From assembly GCF_030547005.1 (NCBI RefSeq), contig NZ_JAUOPN010000005.1, forward strand, positions 62,001 through 126,000: DNA of 64,000 nucleotides. Direction: 5' to 3'. A program made the position numbers and the translations under genes. Shown piece after piece: positions 1 to 8,749 of the stretch (position 1 is its first letter; every line of letters begins with the position of its first letter). This DNA is from Maribacter sp. 1_MG-2023 (lineage in GTDB: Bacteria > Bacteroidota > Bacteroidia > Flavobacteriales > Flavobacteriaceae). Below the pieces are notes generated by a model. The model saw nothing but the letters and a program-made list of their open reading frames with translations, was not told the DNA's origin and did no database searches.

Positions 1-976
1 AATCTACACCAATTTCAACATCTTTTAAAGTTATCCTTTTAGGGTGTTCATCAAAAAATTCATCAGATCGTACAAATTCATAAAATATGCCTGCATCTAA
101 TAACAGTAACATACCCTTTTCTGTTTGAGAGTTCTGATAAGCAAAGAAACCTTCACTTGCCGGAAACAATTCTATACTTGCTACTTTACGACCAATTAAT
201 GATTCAAACTTCTTTCTATACGGTTCATAATTGACTCCACCATAAATAAATAGCTCAAAATTCTTGAATAAATCACCTACATACTCATTGGTATTTTCTT
301 TTAGTTTCTCAAAGTACATTTGAACCCATGATGGTATACCGGCAATAACCGTCATATCTTCATTCTTGGTTTCTTCTACAATGGCATTTACCTTGGTTTC
401 CCAATCCTCAATACAATTAGTCTCCCAACTGGGCATTCTATTCTTCTGCAGATAATTAGGCACATAATGTGCTGAAATACCAGAAAGCCTACCCAATTTT
501 ACTCCGTTTTTCTCTGTTAAAACAGGACTACCCTGTAAAAAAATCATTTTACCGGTTACGAAATCTGCTTTGCCAGTTTCATGTATGTAATTAAGAATGG
601 CGTTTCTAGATGCTTTTACTTGTTCTTTAATACTACCTTCTGTAATGGGTATATATTTTGCTCCAGATGTGGTGCCAGATGTCTTTGCAAAATATAATGG
701 TTTACCCGGCCAAAGAATATCTTCTTGCCCAGCAACCGCTAAATTCACATAATCTTTAAGTTCTTCGTAATCTCTAATAGGAACCTGAGCTATAAAATCG
801 CTATGGGTTTTAATAGTCTTTAAGTTATGTTCTTTACCGAACTTTGTCTCATTTCCTTTTGCAATAAGTTCACTAAAAACCCTCGCTTGTGTCTCAATAG
901 GATTACTGACCCATATATCGGTTCTTTTCGCGATACGATGTGCAAATATTTTAGCAGCAATAGTCTTTAGTGACAT
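1..976 (-). CDS. GH3-family protein, 3' end cut by window edge
   Basis: The reverse strand reads openly from an ATG at 976 to the window edge, giving the first 325 residues of a protein usually near 500. The sequence resembles the GH3 auxin-responsive-promoter family, acyl-adenylating enzymes of the ANL superfamily. The glycine/threonine-rich nucleotide-binding loop TSGTTSGAKYIP lies near residues 95-108, and SGISAHYVP and GGVNYEPYR follow further on, as in bacterial members. GH3 enzymes in plants conjugate acids to amino acids; the substrate of bacterial members is not established. The start lies 6 bp after the stop of the M23 peptidase gene, so the two are probably cotranscribed from the promoter at 1861-1868. 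The family call is solid; the function is unknown. Confidence 0.85.
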   Translation of the reverse strand, partial: MSLKTIAAKIFAHRIAKRTDIWVSNPIETQARVFSELIAKGNETKFGKEHNLKTIKTHSDFIAQVPIRDYEELKDYVNLAVAGQEDILWPGKPLYFAKTSGTTSGAKYIPITEGSIKEQVKASRNAILNYIHETGKADFVTGKMIFLQGSPVLTEKNGVKLGRLSGISAHYVPNYLQKNRMPSWETNCIEDWETKVNAIVEETKNEDMTVIAGIPSWVQMYFEKLKENTNEYVGDLFKNFELFIYGGVNYEPYRKKFESLIGRKVASIELFPASEGFFAYQNSQTEKGMLLLLDAGIFYEFVRSDEFFDEHPKRITLKDVEIGVD

Positions 977-982
977 TTCGTT

Positions 983-1855
983 TTAATTAAAGTCGATATA
1001 ATTTAAAGGATCAATAGGTGTACCGTTATCCCAAAGTTCAAAATGTAAATGTGGTCCAGTGGTAAGTTCACCGGTATTACCCACTGCAGCAATTACTTCA
1101 CCACCTCTAACAATATTACCTTGATATTTTGATAATGAACCATTATGCTTGTATACACTTAATAATCCGCCTTCGTGCTCAATTATAATTACATAACCAG
1201 TATCTGCCGTCCATTCAGAAAAAATTACTGTACCGTTTGCAATTGCTTTTACCGGACTATCAGTAACAGCAGTAATATCAACCGCATAATGTTTTTCATT
1301 AGGATTGAAGCTCATAGATACAGACCCTGAAACCGGAGTAAACAGTACTAAATTTTTCTTATCGATTGTACGTTCAAATAAGTTGTACTTATCTTCAAGA
1401 GCGACCTCTGCTCGTAATAACGAATCTTCTTTAATAGGGTTTAAATCTACTGATGCTGGATCTAATTTAAACTTTTGAAAAAGAGAATCTCTGTTAACTA
1501 CCGTATTTTCGATATCACCCTTTAAAACCATACGAATATTATCTAAGTACTTATTGGTATAATTTAATGTTCTAATTAAAGAATCTGTTTTATACGTAAG
1601 CTCCGTGGCTTCTTTCTTTAATCTTGTTGAAGAATAACCTGGTATATATTCTCTTAGCGGAGTAAAAGCGATTAGTAGTGTTGTAAGTCCGATTAAGGTG
1701 ATCATAAAAAGAGATCCTGTCACAAATACATTGAGCCTGCTTAACTTAAAAGAAATCTTCTCTTCGAAAGTACTTTCGTTTAGTATTACCAAACGGTACT
1801 TGTGAAGTAGTTTCCTTTTTATTTCTTTTCTTTTTTTGACTTTCTTTTTGGCCAT
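983..1855 (-). CDS. M23-family metallopeptidase, membrane anchored
   Basis: 290-residue LytM/M23 zinc endopeptidase predicted to cut peptidoglycan cross-links in the periplasm. A very basic cytoplasmic N-terminus (about 40 residues) is followed by one membrane helix near residues 45-66, a helical stretch to about 165 and a C-terminal M23 domain. The zinc-binding HxxxD is HYAVD near residue 189, and the second motif HLHFE lies near 270, so all metal ligands appear present and the enzyme is likely active. The -7 promoter box at 1861-1868 ends 5 nt before the ATG, so the transcript may be leaderless. The GH3 gene follows after 6 bp. The divergent neighbour is tatA. Confidence 0.92.
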   Translation of the reverse strand: MAKKKVKKRKEIKRKLLHKYRLVILNESTFEEKISFKLSRLNVFVTGSLFMITLIGLTTLLIAFTPLREYIPGYSSTRLKKEATELTYKTDSLIRTLNYTNKYLDNIRMVLKGDIENTVVNRDSLFQKFKLDPASVDLNPIKEDSLLRAEVALEDKYNLFERTIDKKNLVLFTPVSGSVSMSFNPNEKHYAVDITAVTDSPVKAIANGTVIFSEWTADTGYVIIIEHEGGLLSVYKHNGSLSKYQGNIVRGGEVIAAVGNTGELTTGPHLHFELWDNGTPIDPLNYIDFN

Positions 1856-1860
1856 CTTAA

Positions 1861-1868
1861 CAAAGATA
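1861..1868 (-). promoter_or_regulatory. -7 promoter box of the M23/GH3 operon
   Basis: On the minus strand this reads TATCTTTG, an exact match to the Bacteroidota -7 consensus TAnnTTTG. It ends 5 nt before the M23 start codon (1855), so transcription would start at or within a few bases of the ATG. No clear TTG -33 element is visible upstream. Confidence 0.6.
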
Positions 1869-2281
1869 AACTTAGAATTTAATTTTAGACCTTCTTTAAA
1901 ATGAATTATTTATAAAGAGCAATTAAAACTTAAATTAATTACAACATTCTAAAAGAATTTAACTAACAAAAATATATATTTCATAGTATGCTTACTTATA
2001 TGTGCTACCGTTCTTTTAACCCCAATACATAACTTAATCAAGTTATAAAATAATACTGTTCTATTTCTAAAACAATCTATCTCTCTTTAATTGAGCAATA
2101 AATTGAAGTTCATCAATTAATAAAAAACTCGATAATTACTTTTAAAAGAAATATACTTAGCAATAGGATGTCTTTAAGTATTTTACAAAATATACAGATA
2201 AGTATATTTTGTATACTTGCCACAATTATAAATAAATAATTACTTGATAGTAATATTAATAGCAAACTAATAACTTTTTAG
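1869..2281. other. Divergent intergenic region, M23/tatA
   Basis: About 410 bp of very AT-rich DNA between divergent promoters. There is no convincing ORF, hairpin or RNA gene, and several short A/T runs. It probably only holds upstream promoter sequence for the two flanking operons. Confidence 0.5.
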
Positions 2282-2289
2282 TATCTTTG
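2282..2289 (+). promoter_or_regulatory. -7 promoter box of tatA
   Basis: TATCTTTG matches TAnnTTTG exactly. A start would be expected around 2293-2297, giving a leader of roughly 20 nt to the ATG at 2314. The box contains the TTG at 2287 that a gene caller might choose as a start codon, which argues against that longer reading. Confidence 0.6.
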
Positions 2290-2313
2290 AAATCTATTTT
2301 AAATCATAGTCTT

Positions 2314-2499
2314 ATGACAATATTATCTACTTTTTTGGTTATAGGCGCTCCACAAATTATATTAGTGGTAGTCGTAATTCTACTATTATTCGGAGGAAAA
2401 AAGATTCCGGAACTAATGAGAGGTTTAGGTAGCGGAATAAAAGAATTTAAAGATGCCTCTAAAGAAGATGAGCAACTAGAAGAAAAGAAAAAGGAATAG
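2314..2499 (+). CDS. tatA: Sec-independent translocase TatA/TatE subunit
   Basis: 61-residue TatA/E-type subunit. A hydrophobic N-terminal helix ([20 protein letters not shown]) is followed by the [14 protein letters not shown] hinge and amphipathic helix, then a charged tail rich in Glu and Lys. The FG before the amphipathic helix and the KxPEL motif are family hallmarks. TatA forms the pore that exports folded twin-arginine substrates with TatC, which is not in this window. The ATG at 2314 is preferred over an in-frame TTG at 2287, because that TTG lies inside the -7 promoter box. A terminator follows at 2530. Confidence 0.9.
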   Translation: MTILSTFLVIGAPQIILVVVVILLLFGGKKIPELMRGLGSGIKEFKDASKEDEQLEEKKKE

Positions 2500-2529
2500 T
2501 AAACAAATTATTCTTTCATATATTTTATA

Positions 2530-2556
2530 AAGTCCTGATTTTCAGGGCTTTTTTTG
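2530..2556 (+). terminator. Rho-independent terminator of tatA
   Basis: AAGTCCTGA pairs with TCAGGGCTT (one T:G pair) across a 3-nt loop, followed by a run of T. It lies 30 bp after the tatA stop and isolates tatA from the OmpA gene. Confidence 0.85.
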
Positions 2557-2827
2557 TTTTCCAGATTCTTTATAAAAATACTGGGTCGCGTTTTATAACC
2601 CCGTACACTCCACAAAACGCTTAAATTAACCGTTTATCGGGATCTCATTGGTTACGAGGCTACTAAATACTATTCATTCACGACATAAAACCCTTCTTTC
2701 ACAACAATTAATATTTAGAATATCGCTTTACCGCTAATTTCGTTAGACATATAGTACTAAACAGCCATAACTAACCGTTGGTACTATACTTAAAACCCCA
2801 GTTGAATTTCGTATTCAACAAAGAATT
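2557..2827 (+). other. Leader region of the OmpA-family gene
   Basis: 270 bp upstream of the OmpA-family gene. TAATTTCG at 2735-2742 is an imperfect -7 candidate. TTTCACAACA at 2698-2707 matches the core of the element upstream of the two T9SS cargo operons and lies 130 bp before the start codon, but the second half-site and the ATATTTGT box are absent. No ORF or RNA gene is seen. Confidence 0.4.
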
Positions 2828-5377
2828 ATGTCTATGAGAAGTGTATTAAATTTATTTTTTCTGGTTTTTATCGTTTTTGCCCAAGCGCAAGATCTTCAAG
2901 GCGAACTTGAGTCTGAGGTTAATAATACTATTGATAGCCCAGTGGTTTATGAAACTGAGGAAGATGACAAAGCGGCATTTCAAAGAGCCGCAGAAGAGCT
3001 GTCTATTCCTTACAGAGCTTTTCATGATATTGAAGAAACAGAGAATGGTTACTATGTAATTTCTGGCACTTTTTCTAAAAACAAAAATCTTAACTCTCAA
3101 ATTAAGAAACTTAATAAAAAAGGCTTTAACGCAGGATACTTTCAAAATCCTCAAAACCTACTATACTATCTATATTTAAATCATTATACATCTTGGGAAG
3201 ATGCTATAAACGATTGTTCTACACAATTCGATAATCGTTATGATGATGAAGTGTGGATACTAAAAATGATTAATAGTAATTTATATACTGATGCTGAATC
3301 AATAGCTGAGTTACCAACCGAATCAGAAATAGAAACAACTACAGCATTAGAAGCAAGCTCAACATTAGAAAAAACACCAGAACTAGTATTAGCTAATGAA
3401 ACTTTGTTAGAGACAGAATCTATACCAGTAGAAGATGTTTCTTATGATATGCTTACGGCATCAAAAGAAAATGACCCAGCTGTTAAATCAAAGCTTATAA
3501 AAAGAGCTGATGAGTATTTTGACAAAATGTGGTACGCCGAAGCAGCCAAACTTTATGAACAAGCTTTATCTAAAGGAGAAAAAGCTTATACATATGATGT
3601 ATTGAAGAAAGCAGGAGATGCGCATTACTTTAATACAGATATGGAAAACGCCTATAAGTGGTACAACATACTATATACCAAATATGAGTCTGACATGAGT
3701 TCTGACTACCTATTTAAATATGCCCACTCTCTTAAAGGTATTGGAAATTATAAAAGGTCAAAACGTTTATTAAAGTTATATAATAGAAAATTAGCTGGCG
3801 AAGAGATTGCACAAGATACAGAACAGAACGAAATAGTTTTAGATGGTCTTCTAAGAATGGAAGAGAAATTTGATATCGACAACCTGAACATAAATTCAAA
3901 GTATTCAGAATTTTCACCTATGTATTATGGTGGTGATGAAATGGTTTATGCATCTGCTAAAGATTCTTCTATATTTACTACCAGAAAATACAAATGGAAC
4001 AATCAACCTTATTTAGATCTGTTTGTTGCCAAGGTAAATGAAGAATCTCAAGACTTTAAAGATGCCATTAAATTTTCTAAAAAGATAAATACAAAATATC
4101 ACGAAGCATCTGTTGCTTTCACACCTGATAATGAAACCATGTATTTTACCAGAAACAATTATGGTAAAAAACTAAAGCGTGATAAAAACGGAATTAACCA
4201 CCTCAAAATCTACCGTTCTAAAAAAGTAGATGGAGAATGGTTAGAAGCTGAAGAAGTATCTTTCAACAGTGACAATTACTCTACTGGTCATCCGGCACTA
4301 AGTCCTGATGGAAAGCAATTGTATTTTGTTTCTGATATGCCAGGTACTTTAGGTGAAACAGATATTTTCGTTGTAGATGTTCTTGAAGACGGTACATTCT
4401 CTTCTCCAAGAAATCTTGGTCCAGAAATTAATACGGAGCATAAAGAAATGTTTCCATTTATAAATGACAAAAAACTATACTTCTCATCTGATGGTCATGT
4501 TGGTCTAGGAGGATTAGATGTCTTTGAAGTTGCTTTTGATGATGAAGCTGGATTTTTAGAAGTACGCAATGTAGGTAAGCCTGTAAATAGTAGTAAAGAT
4601 GATTTCTCTTTTATTGTAGATGAAGAGTCTCAGAAGGGATACTTTGCATCTAACCGTGATGGTGGTAAAGGCGATGATGATATCTATTCATTTAAAACAT
4701 TACAACTAGAAGAAATACCAACCAGTATAAATGCTATATCGGGTATTGTAACCGAGTTAATCACTGGCGATTTAATGCCAAACGCATTAGTAGAATTACT
4801 TGATGAAAATAACATCAAACTTAAAGAAATGGAAACCGATGAAAATGGAAACTTCATTTTTGAAGATTTAGATGCTGATACAAGATATGTTTTAAAGACC
4901 ACCAAAGGTTCGTACTTTGATGATACTAGAGAAGCTGCAACCAAGGACAATGAAATTGTTAATGTAGATGTCTCTATGAGAAAACTTAATGATATGATCG
5001 CTGTTGAGAATGGCATTAAGAAGCTTAAGACAGAGATGATTCACTTTAACTTTGACAAATCATACATACGTGACGATGCTGCTGTAGAACTTAATAAGCT
5101 AGTAGAAGTAATGAACGATTCGCCTAATATGGTCATTAAAATTGAATCTCATACCGATTCAAGGGGTGATAACGTTTATAACAAATACTTATCTGATAAG
5201 CGTGCTAAATCTACCAGAGACTATATCATTGCTCAAGGTATTGATCCAAGTAGAATTGAAAGCGCCATTGGTTATGGAGAAGAACAGTTAATTAATGGTT
5301 GTGATGGTACCATTCGTTGTACAGAAGAGCAACATTACCTTAACCGTAGATCAGAGTTTATTATCGTAGATATGTAA
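2828..5377 (+). CDS. OmpA-family protein with SPOR-like, TPR and PD40 modules
   Basis: 849-residue exported protein. Signal peptide at about 1-20, ending AQAQ. A SPOR-like module follows at about 74-150 (GYYVISGTF ... WILKM), TPR-like helices at about 217-320, PD40/WD40-type propeller blades at about 358-624 (HPALSPDGKQLYFVSD is one), a CarboxypepD-regulatory-like beta-sandwich at about 636-711, and an OmpA peptidoglycan-binding domain at about 737-849 (IHFNFDKSYIR, SHTDSRG, NRRSEF). This architecture is typical of OmpA proteins encoded with PorP/SprF in Bacteroidota, thought to couple outer-membrane surface machinery to peptidoglycan. No PorP gene is adjacent here; the related SPOR-like modules are in the PorP/SprF protein at 34152-36314. 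A perfect terminator follows. Confidence 0.88.
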   Translation: MSMRSVLNLFFLVFIVFAQAQDLQGELESEVNNTIDSPVVYETEEDDKAAFQRAAEELSIPYRAFHDIEETENGYYVISGTFSKNKNLNSQIKKLNKKGFNAGYFQNPQNLLYYLYLNHYTSWEDAINDCSTQFDNRYDDEVWILKMINSNLYTDAESIAELPTESEIETTTALEASSTLEKTPELVLANETLLETESIPVEDVSYDMLTASKENDPAVKSKLIKRADEYFDKMWYAEAAKLYEQALSKGEKAYTYDVLKKAGDAHYFNTDMENAYKWYNILYTKYESDMSSDYLFKYAHSLKGIGNYKRSKRLLKLYNRKLAGEEIAQDTEQNEIVLDGLLRMEEKFDIDNLNINSKYSEFSPMYYGGDEMVYASAKDSSIFTTRKYKWNNQPYLDLFVAKVNEESQDFKDAIKFSKKINTKYHEASVAFTPDNETMYFTRNNYGKKLKRDKNGINHLKIYRSKKVDGEWLEAEEVSFNSDNYSTGHPALSPDGKQLYFVSDMPGTLGETDIFVVDVLEDGTFSSPRNLGPEINTEHKEMFPFINDKKLYFSSDGHVGLGGLDVFEVAFDDEAGFLEVRNVGKPVNSSKDDFSFIVDEESQKGYFASNRDGGKGDDDIYSFKTLQLEEIPTSINAISGIVTELITGDLMPNALVELLDENNIKLKEMETDENGNFIFEDLDADTRYVLKTTKGSYFDDTREAATKDNEIVNVDVSMRKLNDMIAVENGIKKLKTEMIHFNFDKSYIRDDAAVELNKLVEVMNDSPNMVIKIESHTDSRGDNVYNKYLSDKRAKSTRDYIIAQGIDPSRIESAIGYGEEQLINGCDGTIRCTEEQHYLNRRSEFIIVDM

Positions 5378-5394
5378 TATAAAATAACATCAAT

Positions 5395-5426
5395 AAAAAA
5401 GACCCGCTAATTAGCGGGTCTTTTTT
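5395..5426 (+). terminator. Terminator of the OmpA-family gene
   Basis: The perfect palindrome GACCCGCTAATTAGCGGGTC (5401-5420) is preceded by six A and followed by six T, 20 bp after the stop codon. Confidence 0.92.
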
Positions 5427-5698
5427 GTTATAATACATTTCTGTTTTAATATTTAGTTATTTTAAATACTAGTCATCTTGATTAATCAGGCTATTTTTTA
5501 TTTGTCTATGATTATATACCCTTTATCGATTATCTAATACTTGCCGGGTGTGCTGTTTATCCAAGTTTTTTTACTGTTAATAGATGTAGATTTTAACCTA
5601 TTACATTTTATAGATTAATTGGGCCTTTTACCTAAGCTTTTCAATAAAGGCATTAAGATTGAACATCTTTACTCGCAAGAACTCCTAAATCATTGAAC
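5427..5698 (+). other. Intergenic leader before the 58-residue ORF
   Basis: 270 bp of AT-rich DNA with no second ORF, hairpin or exact -7 box seen. It presumably carries the promoter of the small membrane protein. Confidence 0.35.
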
Positions 5699-5875
5699 AT
5701 GGAAAAAATTACCCTAGTTAAAGAAATATACATTGAAGCTTTTAAAAATTGGAAAAGTTTCCTTTTAGAACACTACTTTAAAATATTTTCGTGGCTGTGT
5801 TTTGTATTGATTGCTTATGCCTCTATCGTATTAATTTTTAGAGTGTCTACGGGCTTTTCTTTCAGCAATTTATAA
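5699..5875 (+). CDS. Small single-pass membrane protein, unknown function
   Basis: 58-residue protein starting MEKITLVKEIYIEAFKNW. An amphipathic N-terminal half rich in aromatics is followed by one hydrophobic helix (IFSWLCFVLIAYASIVLIF, about 31-49) and a short polar tail. It may belong to a small uncharacterised flavobacterial family (possibly DUF6747), but I cannot confirm that from memory. The ATG at 5699 is chosen over the TTG two codons upstream. It sits alone between two strong terminators, so it has its own transcript, which supports a real gene. Confidence 0.6.
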   Translation: MEKITLVKEIYIEAFKNWKSFLLEHYFKIFSWLCFVLIAYASIVLIFRVSTGFSFSNL

Positions 5876-5925
5876 TTCTAATTAGCAAATGACGGTTTGT
5901 AATCATAAACGAACCTATTTCATAT

Positions 5926-5957
5926 AAAAAAGGCTCAGGAAATTCCTGAGCCTTTTT
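5926..5957. terminator. Bidirectional terminator
   Basis: GGCTCAGGAA pairs with TTCCTGAGCC, flanked by A and T tracts on both sides. It separates the rightward small membrane protein gene from the leftward DUF4837 gene and can serve both. Confidence 0.88.
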
Positions 5958-5984
5958 ACTTTTTATAAAACTAAATTGAATTAG

Positions 5985-6989
5985 TTATTTGTTTTGTTCA
6001 TTAACATTGAACCGCACAGATTTCATTATTGCTTCTAACTCAAACATGTAATCTCTTTTTTTGGTTGCAGGAGCAAAAACAAATCCTTCAAGAATCAATT
6101 TACGGTTGTTTTCTTTATCACTAATGATATAGGTTAAAAACGGACCTGCCATAGGGTAAGCCGACATTTCCCAAATCCCCCTTACTTCTGCCGCTTTTTT
6201 ACTTGAAACCTCAGCAGGGAAGACATATGGGGAAAAAGCCTTTTCGGTTATCATATGATTATTCTTTCCAGGAATATCTTCACCGCCAATATACAGTCCG
6301 CCAATAGAATCACGCATCTTTATAATGTCTTGAACAAAAGTAGAATCGTTCTGAAAACTATCCCAAGGCATGGTGTATGCGATAATATTCATATTCCCTT
6401 TTTGAATTTGGCGATCTATCCACACAAAATTATCCTCTTCCCTTCCAACTCTATAAATAGAAGGTATTTTCATTGAAATATTGAATTTATCTTCTAGCGC
6501 CTTTTCTTTATTCAATGATTTCTGAAATCTTTTCTGAGCCTTTGCAATTTCAAGGGCTTTAAAGTCAGCTATAAATTCTGGAGCCGTCTTTTTAATATTT
6601 GCAATTATCTCCTCTTTATTTTGACCTTTGATCACCCCCACTTTCTGTGGTTTGGCATACATGTTAGATTTCATGTGGGCAACATTCAGGGTGTCTTCCA
6701 TAACATACAGCACAGAGCTGGTATTACGAATAGAACCTGTAAAAATTTGTTGTGGTATTTGAGTAACACTAAAAAGCGCCTCGTCCCAAGTTAAACCTTG
6801 AGCTGCAGCAGTATAGTTTTCACGAATAGCATCGCCAACATTACTGTTCCATAAATCATTATCTATAACTACCGTTAAAGTGTTCATGGCACCTACTGAC
6901 TCTGGTAGGTAATCTGCTTTGCCGTCTTCTTTACAGGCAATTGACAATCCTAAAATTGCTAAAAAACAAAGTGAAATTCTTTTTTTCAT
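5985..6989 (-). CDS. DUF4837-family lipoprotein
   Basis: 334-residue exported protein of the DUF4837 family, widespread in Bacteroidota and functionally uncharacterised. The N-terminus is a lipoprotein signal ending LSIAC, so the mature protein is probably lipidated at Cys19 and envelope bound. The conserved region covers nearly the whole chain, including TVVIDNDLWNSNVGDAIREN and IWEMSAYPMAGPFLTYI. It begins 12 bp after the lytic transglycosylase stop, so the two form an operon. That suggests a link to cell-wall turnover, though nothing in the sequence shows an activity. Confidence 0.85.
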   Translation of the reverse strand: MKKRISLCFLAILGLSIACKEDGKADYLPESVGAMNTLTVVIDNDLWNSNVGDAIRENYTAAAQGLTWDEALFSVTQIPQQIFTGSIRNTSSVLYVMEDTLNVAHMKSNMYAKPQKVGVIKGQNKEEIIANIKKTAPEFIADFKALEIAKAQKRFQKSLNKEKALEDKFNISMKIPSIYRVGREEDNFVWIDRQIQKGNMNIIAYTMPWDSFQNDSTFVQDIIKMRDSIGGLYIGGEDIPGKNNHMITEKAFSPYVFPAEVSSKKAAEVRGIWEMSAYPMAGPFLTYIISDKENNRKLILEGFVFAPATKKRDYMFELEAIMKSVRFNVNEQNK

Positions 6990-7001
6990 TGGTGTTTTGG
7001 T

Positions 7002-8633
7002 TTACGATGAACAGTCGCACAATTTAAGTTTTGTGCCTAGCTTTAAATTGTTACCACTAATACCGTTCCACTTTCGTAAATTATCTATAGTTACTCCAGG
7101 ATATTTTCTAGAAATCGTCCATAGTGAGTCTCCACTTCTAACTTCATGCGTTTTAGAATTACTTGCAACAGCTGTTCTAGAAGGAGTTTGTTTAGGTTTT
7201 ACAGAAGAACCCGAATTATGTTTTGGATAAATTGTTAATCGTTGTCCAATTTTCAAATTATTACTTCGTAAACCATTCCATTGTTTCAATTGACTTACGC
7301 GCACACCATAGCGCTCAGCAATTTTTCCAAGAAAATCACCATCTCTAACTCTATATCTAATACTATTTGCGTCTGCTTGCTTTGTAATTTGAGCAATCGG
7401 ACTTTCTTTACTTTTCAATTCCTTTTCTACATGAGCATAAATAGCTGCTTCATTCGCTACGAATTTTCCCATTTTGTGCACTGGTAATCTTAGCGCATGA
7501 GCTCGACCTTCTACAAAAGGAATAACGTCTAATTTATAATGAGGGTTAAGCACCTTTAATTCTTCTTTATCAATAGCTGCTAATTCAGAAATTTGATCAA
7601 AAGTAATTAGGCTTTTAACATGAATCGTATCTGTTTCAAAATAGGCGCGATCTGCTTTCTTTCCTTTTAAACCATGCTCTTCTGCATACTCAAAAATATA
7701 CATGGTAGCTTGAAAAGCTGGAACGTAGCCTGCAGTTTCTCTAGGTAAATTTCTTCTAATATTCCAGTAATTACGTTGACCGCCACTTCTACGAATTGCT
7801 TTATTTACATTACCTGGACCAGAATTATAAGCAGCCAAGGCTAAATCCCAATCATCATATATTCTATGTAATCTATTTAAGTAATTAGCGGCTGCAGCAG
7901 TTGATTTAATTGGATCACTACGCTCATCAACATAACTATTGATGTTCAATTTCATTTCTTTACCTGTACCGTACATAAACTGCCAAAGACCTGTTGCTCC
8001 AACTCTAGAACGCGCTTTAGGGTTTAAAGCAGATTCTACAATAGACAAATATTTCATCTCTAACGGAATGTTCTTATTGTCAAATTCTTGTTCAAATAAA
8101 GGAAAGTAAAATTGGCTAATAGTAAGCATACGCTCCATTAAGCCTCTCTTTCTAGTAAGAAATGATTTGATAACGCTTTCTAAAGACTTATTGTATTCTA
8201 CATTGAAAGGCGTTTTAGCGTTCAATTTTGCCAAACGCATTTTTAACGTATCTGTAGGTAAATCTAAAACGAAAGTAGAAACAGTATCTGGCTCTACCAT
8301 AATTTCCTCATACATTTCATTGTAAAGAGGTGCTGCATCTACGAGTTCTTTCATCCAAAGACTATCGAACTTGGCTGCTAATGCATTATCCTGAAGATTA
8401 TAAGAAGAAGATTCAGTTGGTTTGTATAAAACCAAACTTTCGGTTTTAGAACTTTTTACAACACCTAATTGATTCAAAGGGACCACTTCGGTTAGTGAAT
8501 CATTGACAACTATGGTAGTGCTGTTTAAAGAATCTGAAACAGCAGAAACAGTATTTTCTTGTTGTGCAGATCCTAAGACTGGCATCAAAGCTAATCCTAG
8601 TAAATAAAAACACTTATAGGTTACTTTATTCAT
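7002..8633 (-). CDS. MltD-type lytic transglycosylase with two LysM domains
   Basis: 543-residue exported murein hydrolase. A signal peptide (about 1-23, ending GSAQ) is followed by a linker, an SLT domain and two LysM peptidoglycan-binding repeats (about 428-471 and 494-538). The catalytic glutamate is in SIVESALNPKARSRVGATG near residue 200, and the family motif AAYNSGPGNV is intact. The enzyme cleaves the MurNAc-GlcNAc bond to leave a 1,6-anhydro end. The MltD order (SLT then LysM) is retained. It is cotranscribed with the DUF4837 lipoprotein 12 bp downstream. An imperfect -7 box (TTCGTTTG on the minus strand at 8659-8666) lies 25 bp upstream. Confidence 0.93.
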   Translation of the reverse strand: MNKVTYKCFYLLGLALMPVLGSAQQENTVSAVSDSLNSTTIVVNDSLTEVVPLNQLGVVKSSKTESLVLYKPTESSSYNLQDNALAAKFDSLWMKELVDAAPLYNEMYEEIMVEPDTVSTFVLDLPTDTLKMRLAKLNAKTPFNVEYNKSLESVIKSFLTRKRGLMERMLTISQFYFPLFEQEFDNKNIPLEMKYLSIVESALNPKARSRVGATGLWQFMYGTGKEMKLNINSYVDERSDPIKSTAAAANYLNRLHRIYDDWDLALAAYNSGPGNVNKAIRRSGGQRNYWNIRRNLPRETAGYVPAFQATMYIFEYAEEHGLKGKKADRAYFETDTIHVKSLITFDQISELAAIDKEELKVLNPHYKLDVIPFVEGRAHALRLPVHKMGKFVANEAAIYAHVEKELKSKESPIAQITKQADANSIRYRVRDGDFLGKIAERYGVRVSQLKQWNGLRSNNLKIGQRLTIYPKHNSGSSVKPKQTPSRTAVASNSKTHEVRSGDSLWTISRKYPGVTIDNLRKWNGISGNNLKLGTKLKLCDCSS

Positions 8634-8749
8634 AATGGGCTAAATTACGTTAACGGAACAAACGAAAATCGTACATTTTTTAATGAGAATAAAATAAATT
8701 CTCTTAAAATGCACAAATTTTCGTTATATGCCGTTTATCGATAACCCCT

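Noticed and set aside
2698-2707. TTTCACAACA upstream of the OmpA-family gene as a further copy of the T9SS module
   Set aside because: The second half-site at 21 bp and the ATATTTGT box are missing, so only a 10-base partial match remains.
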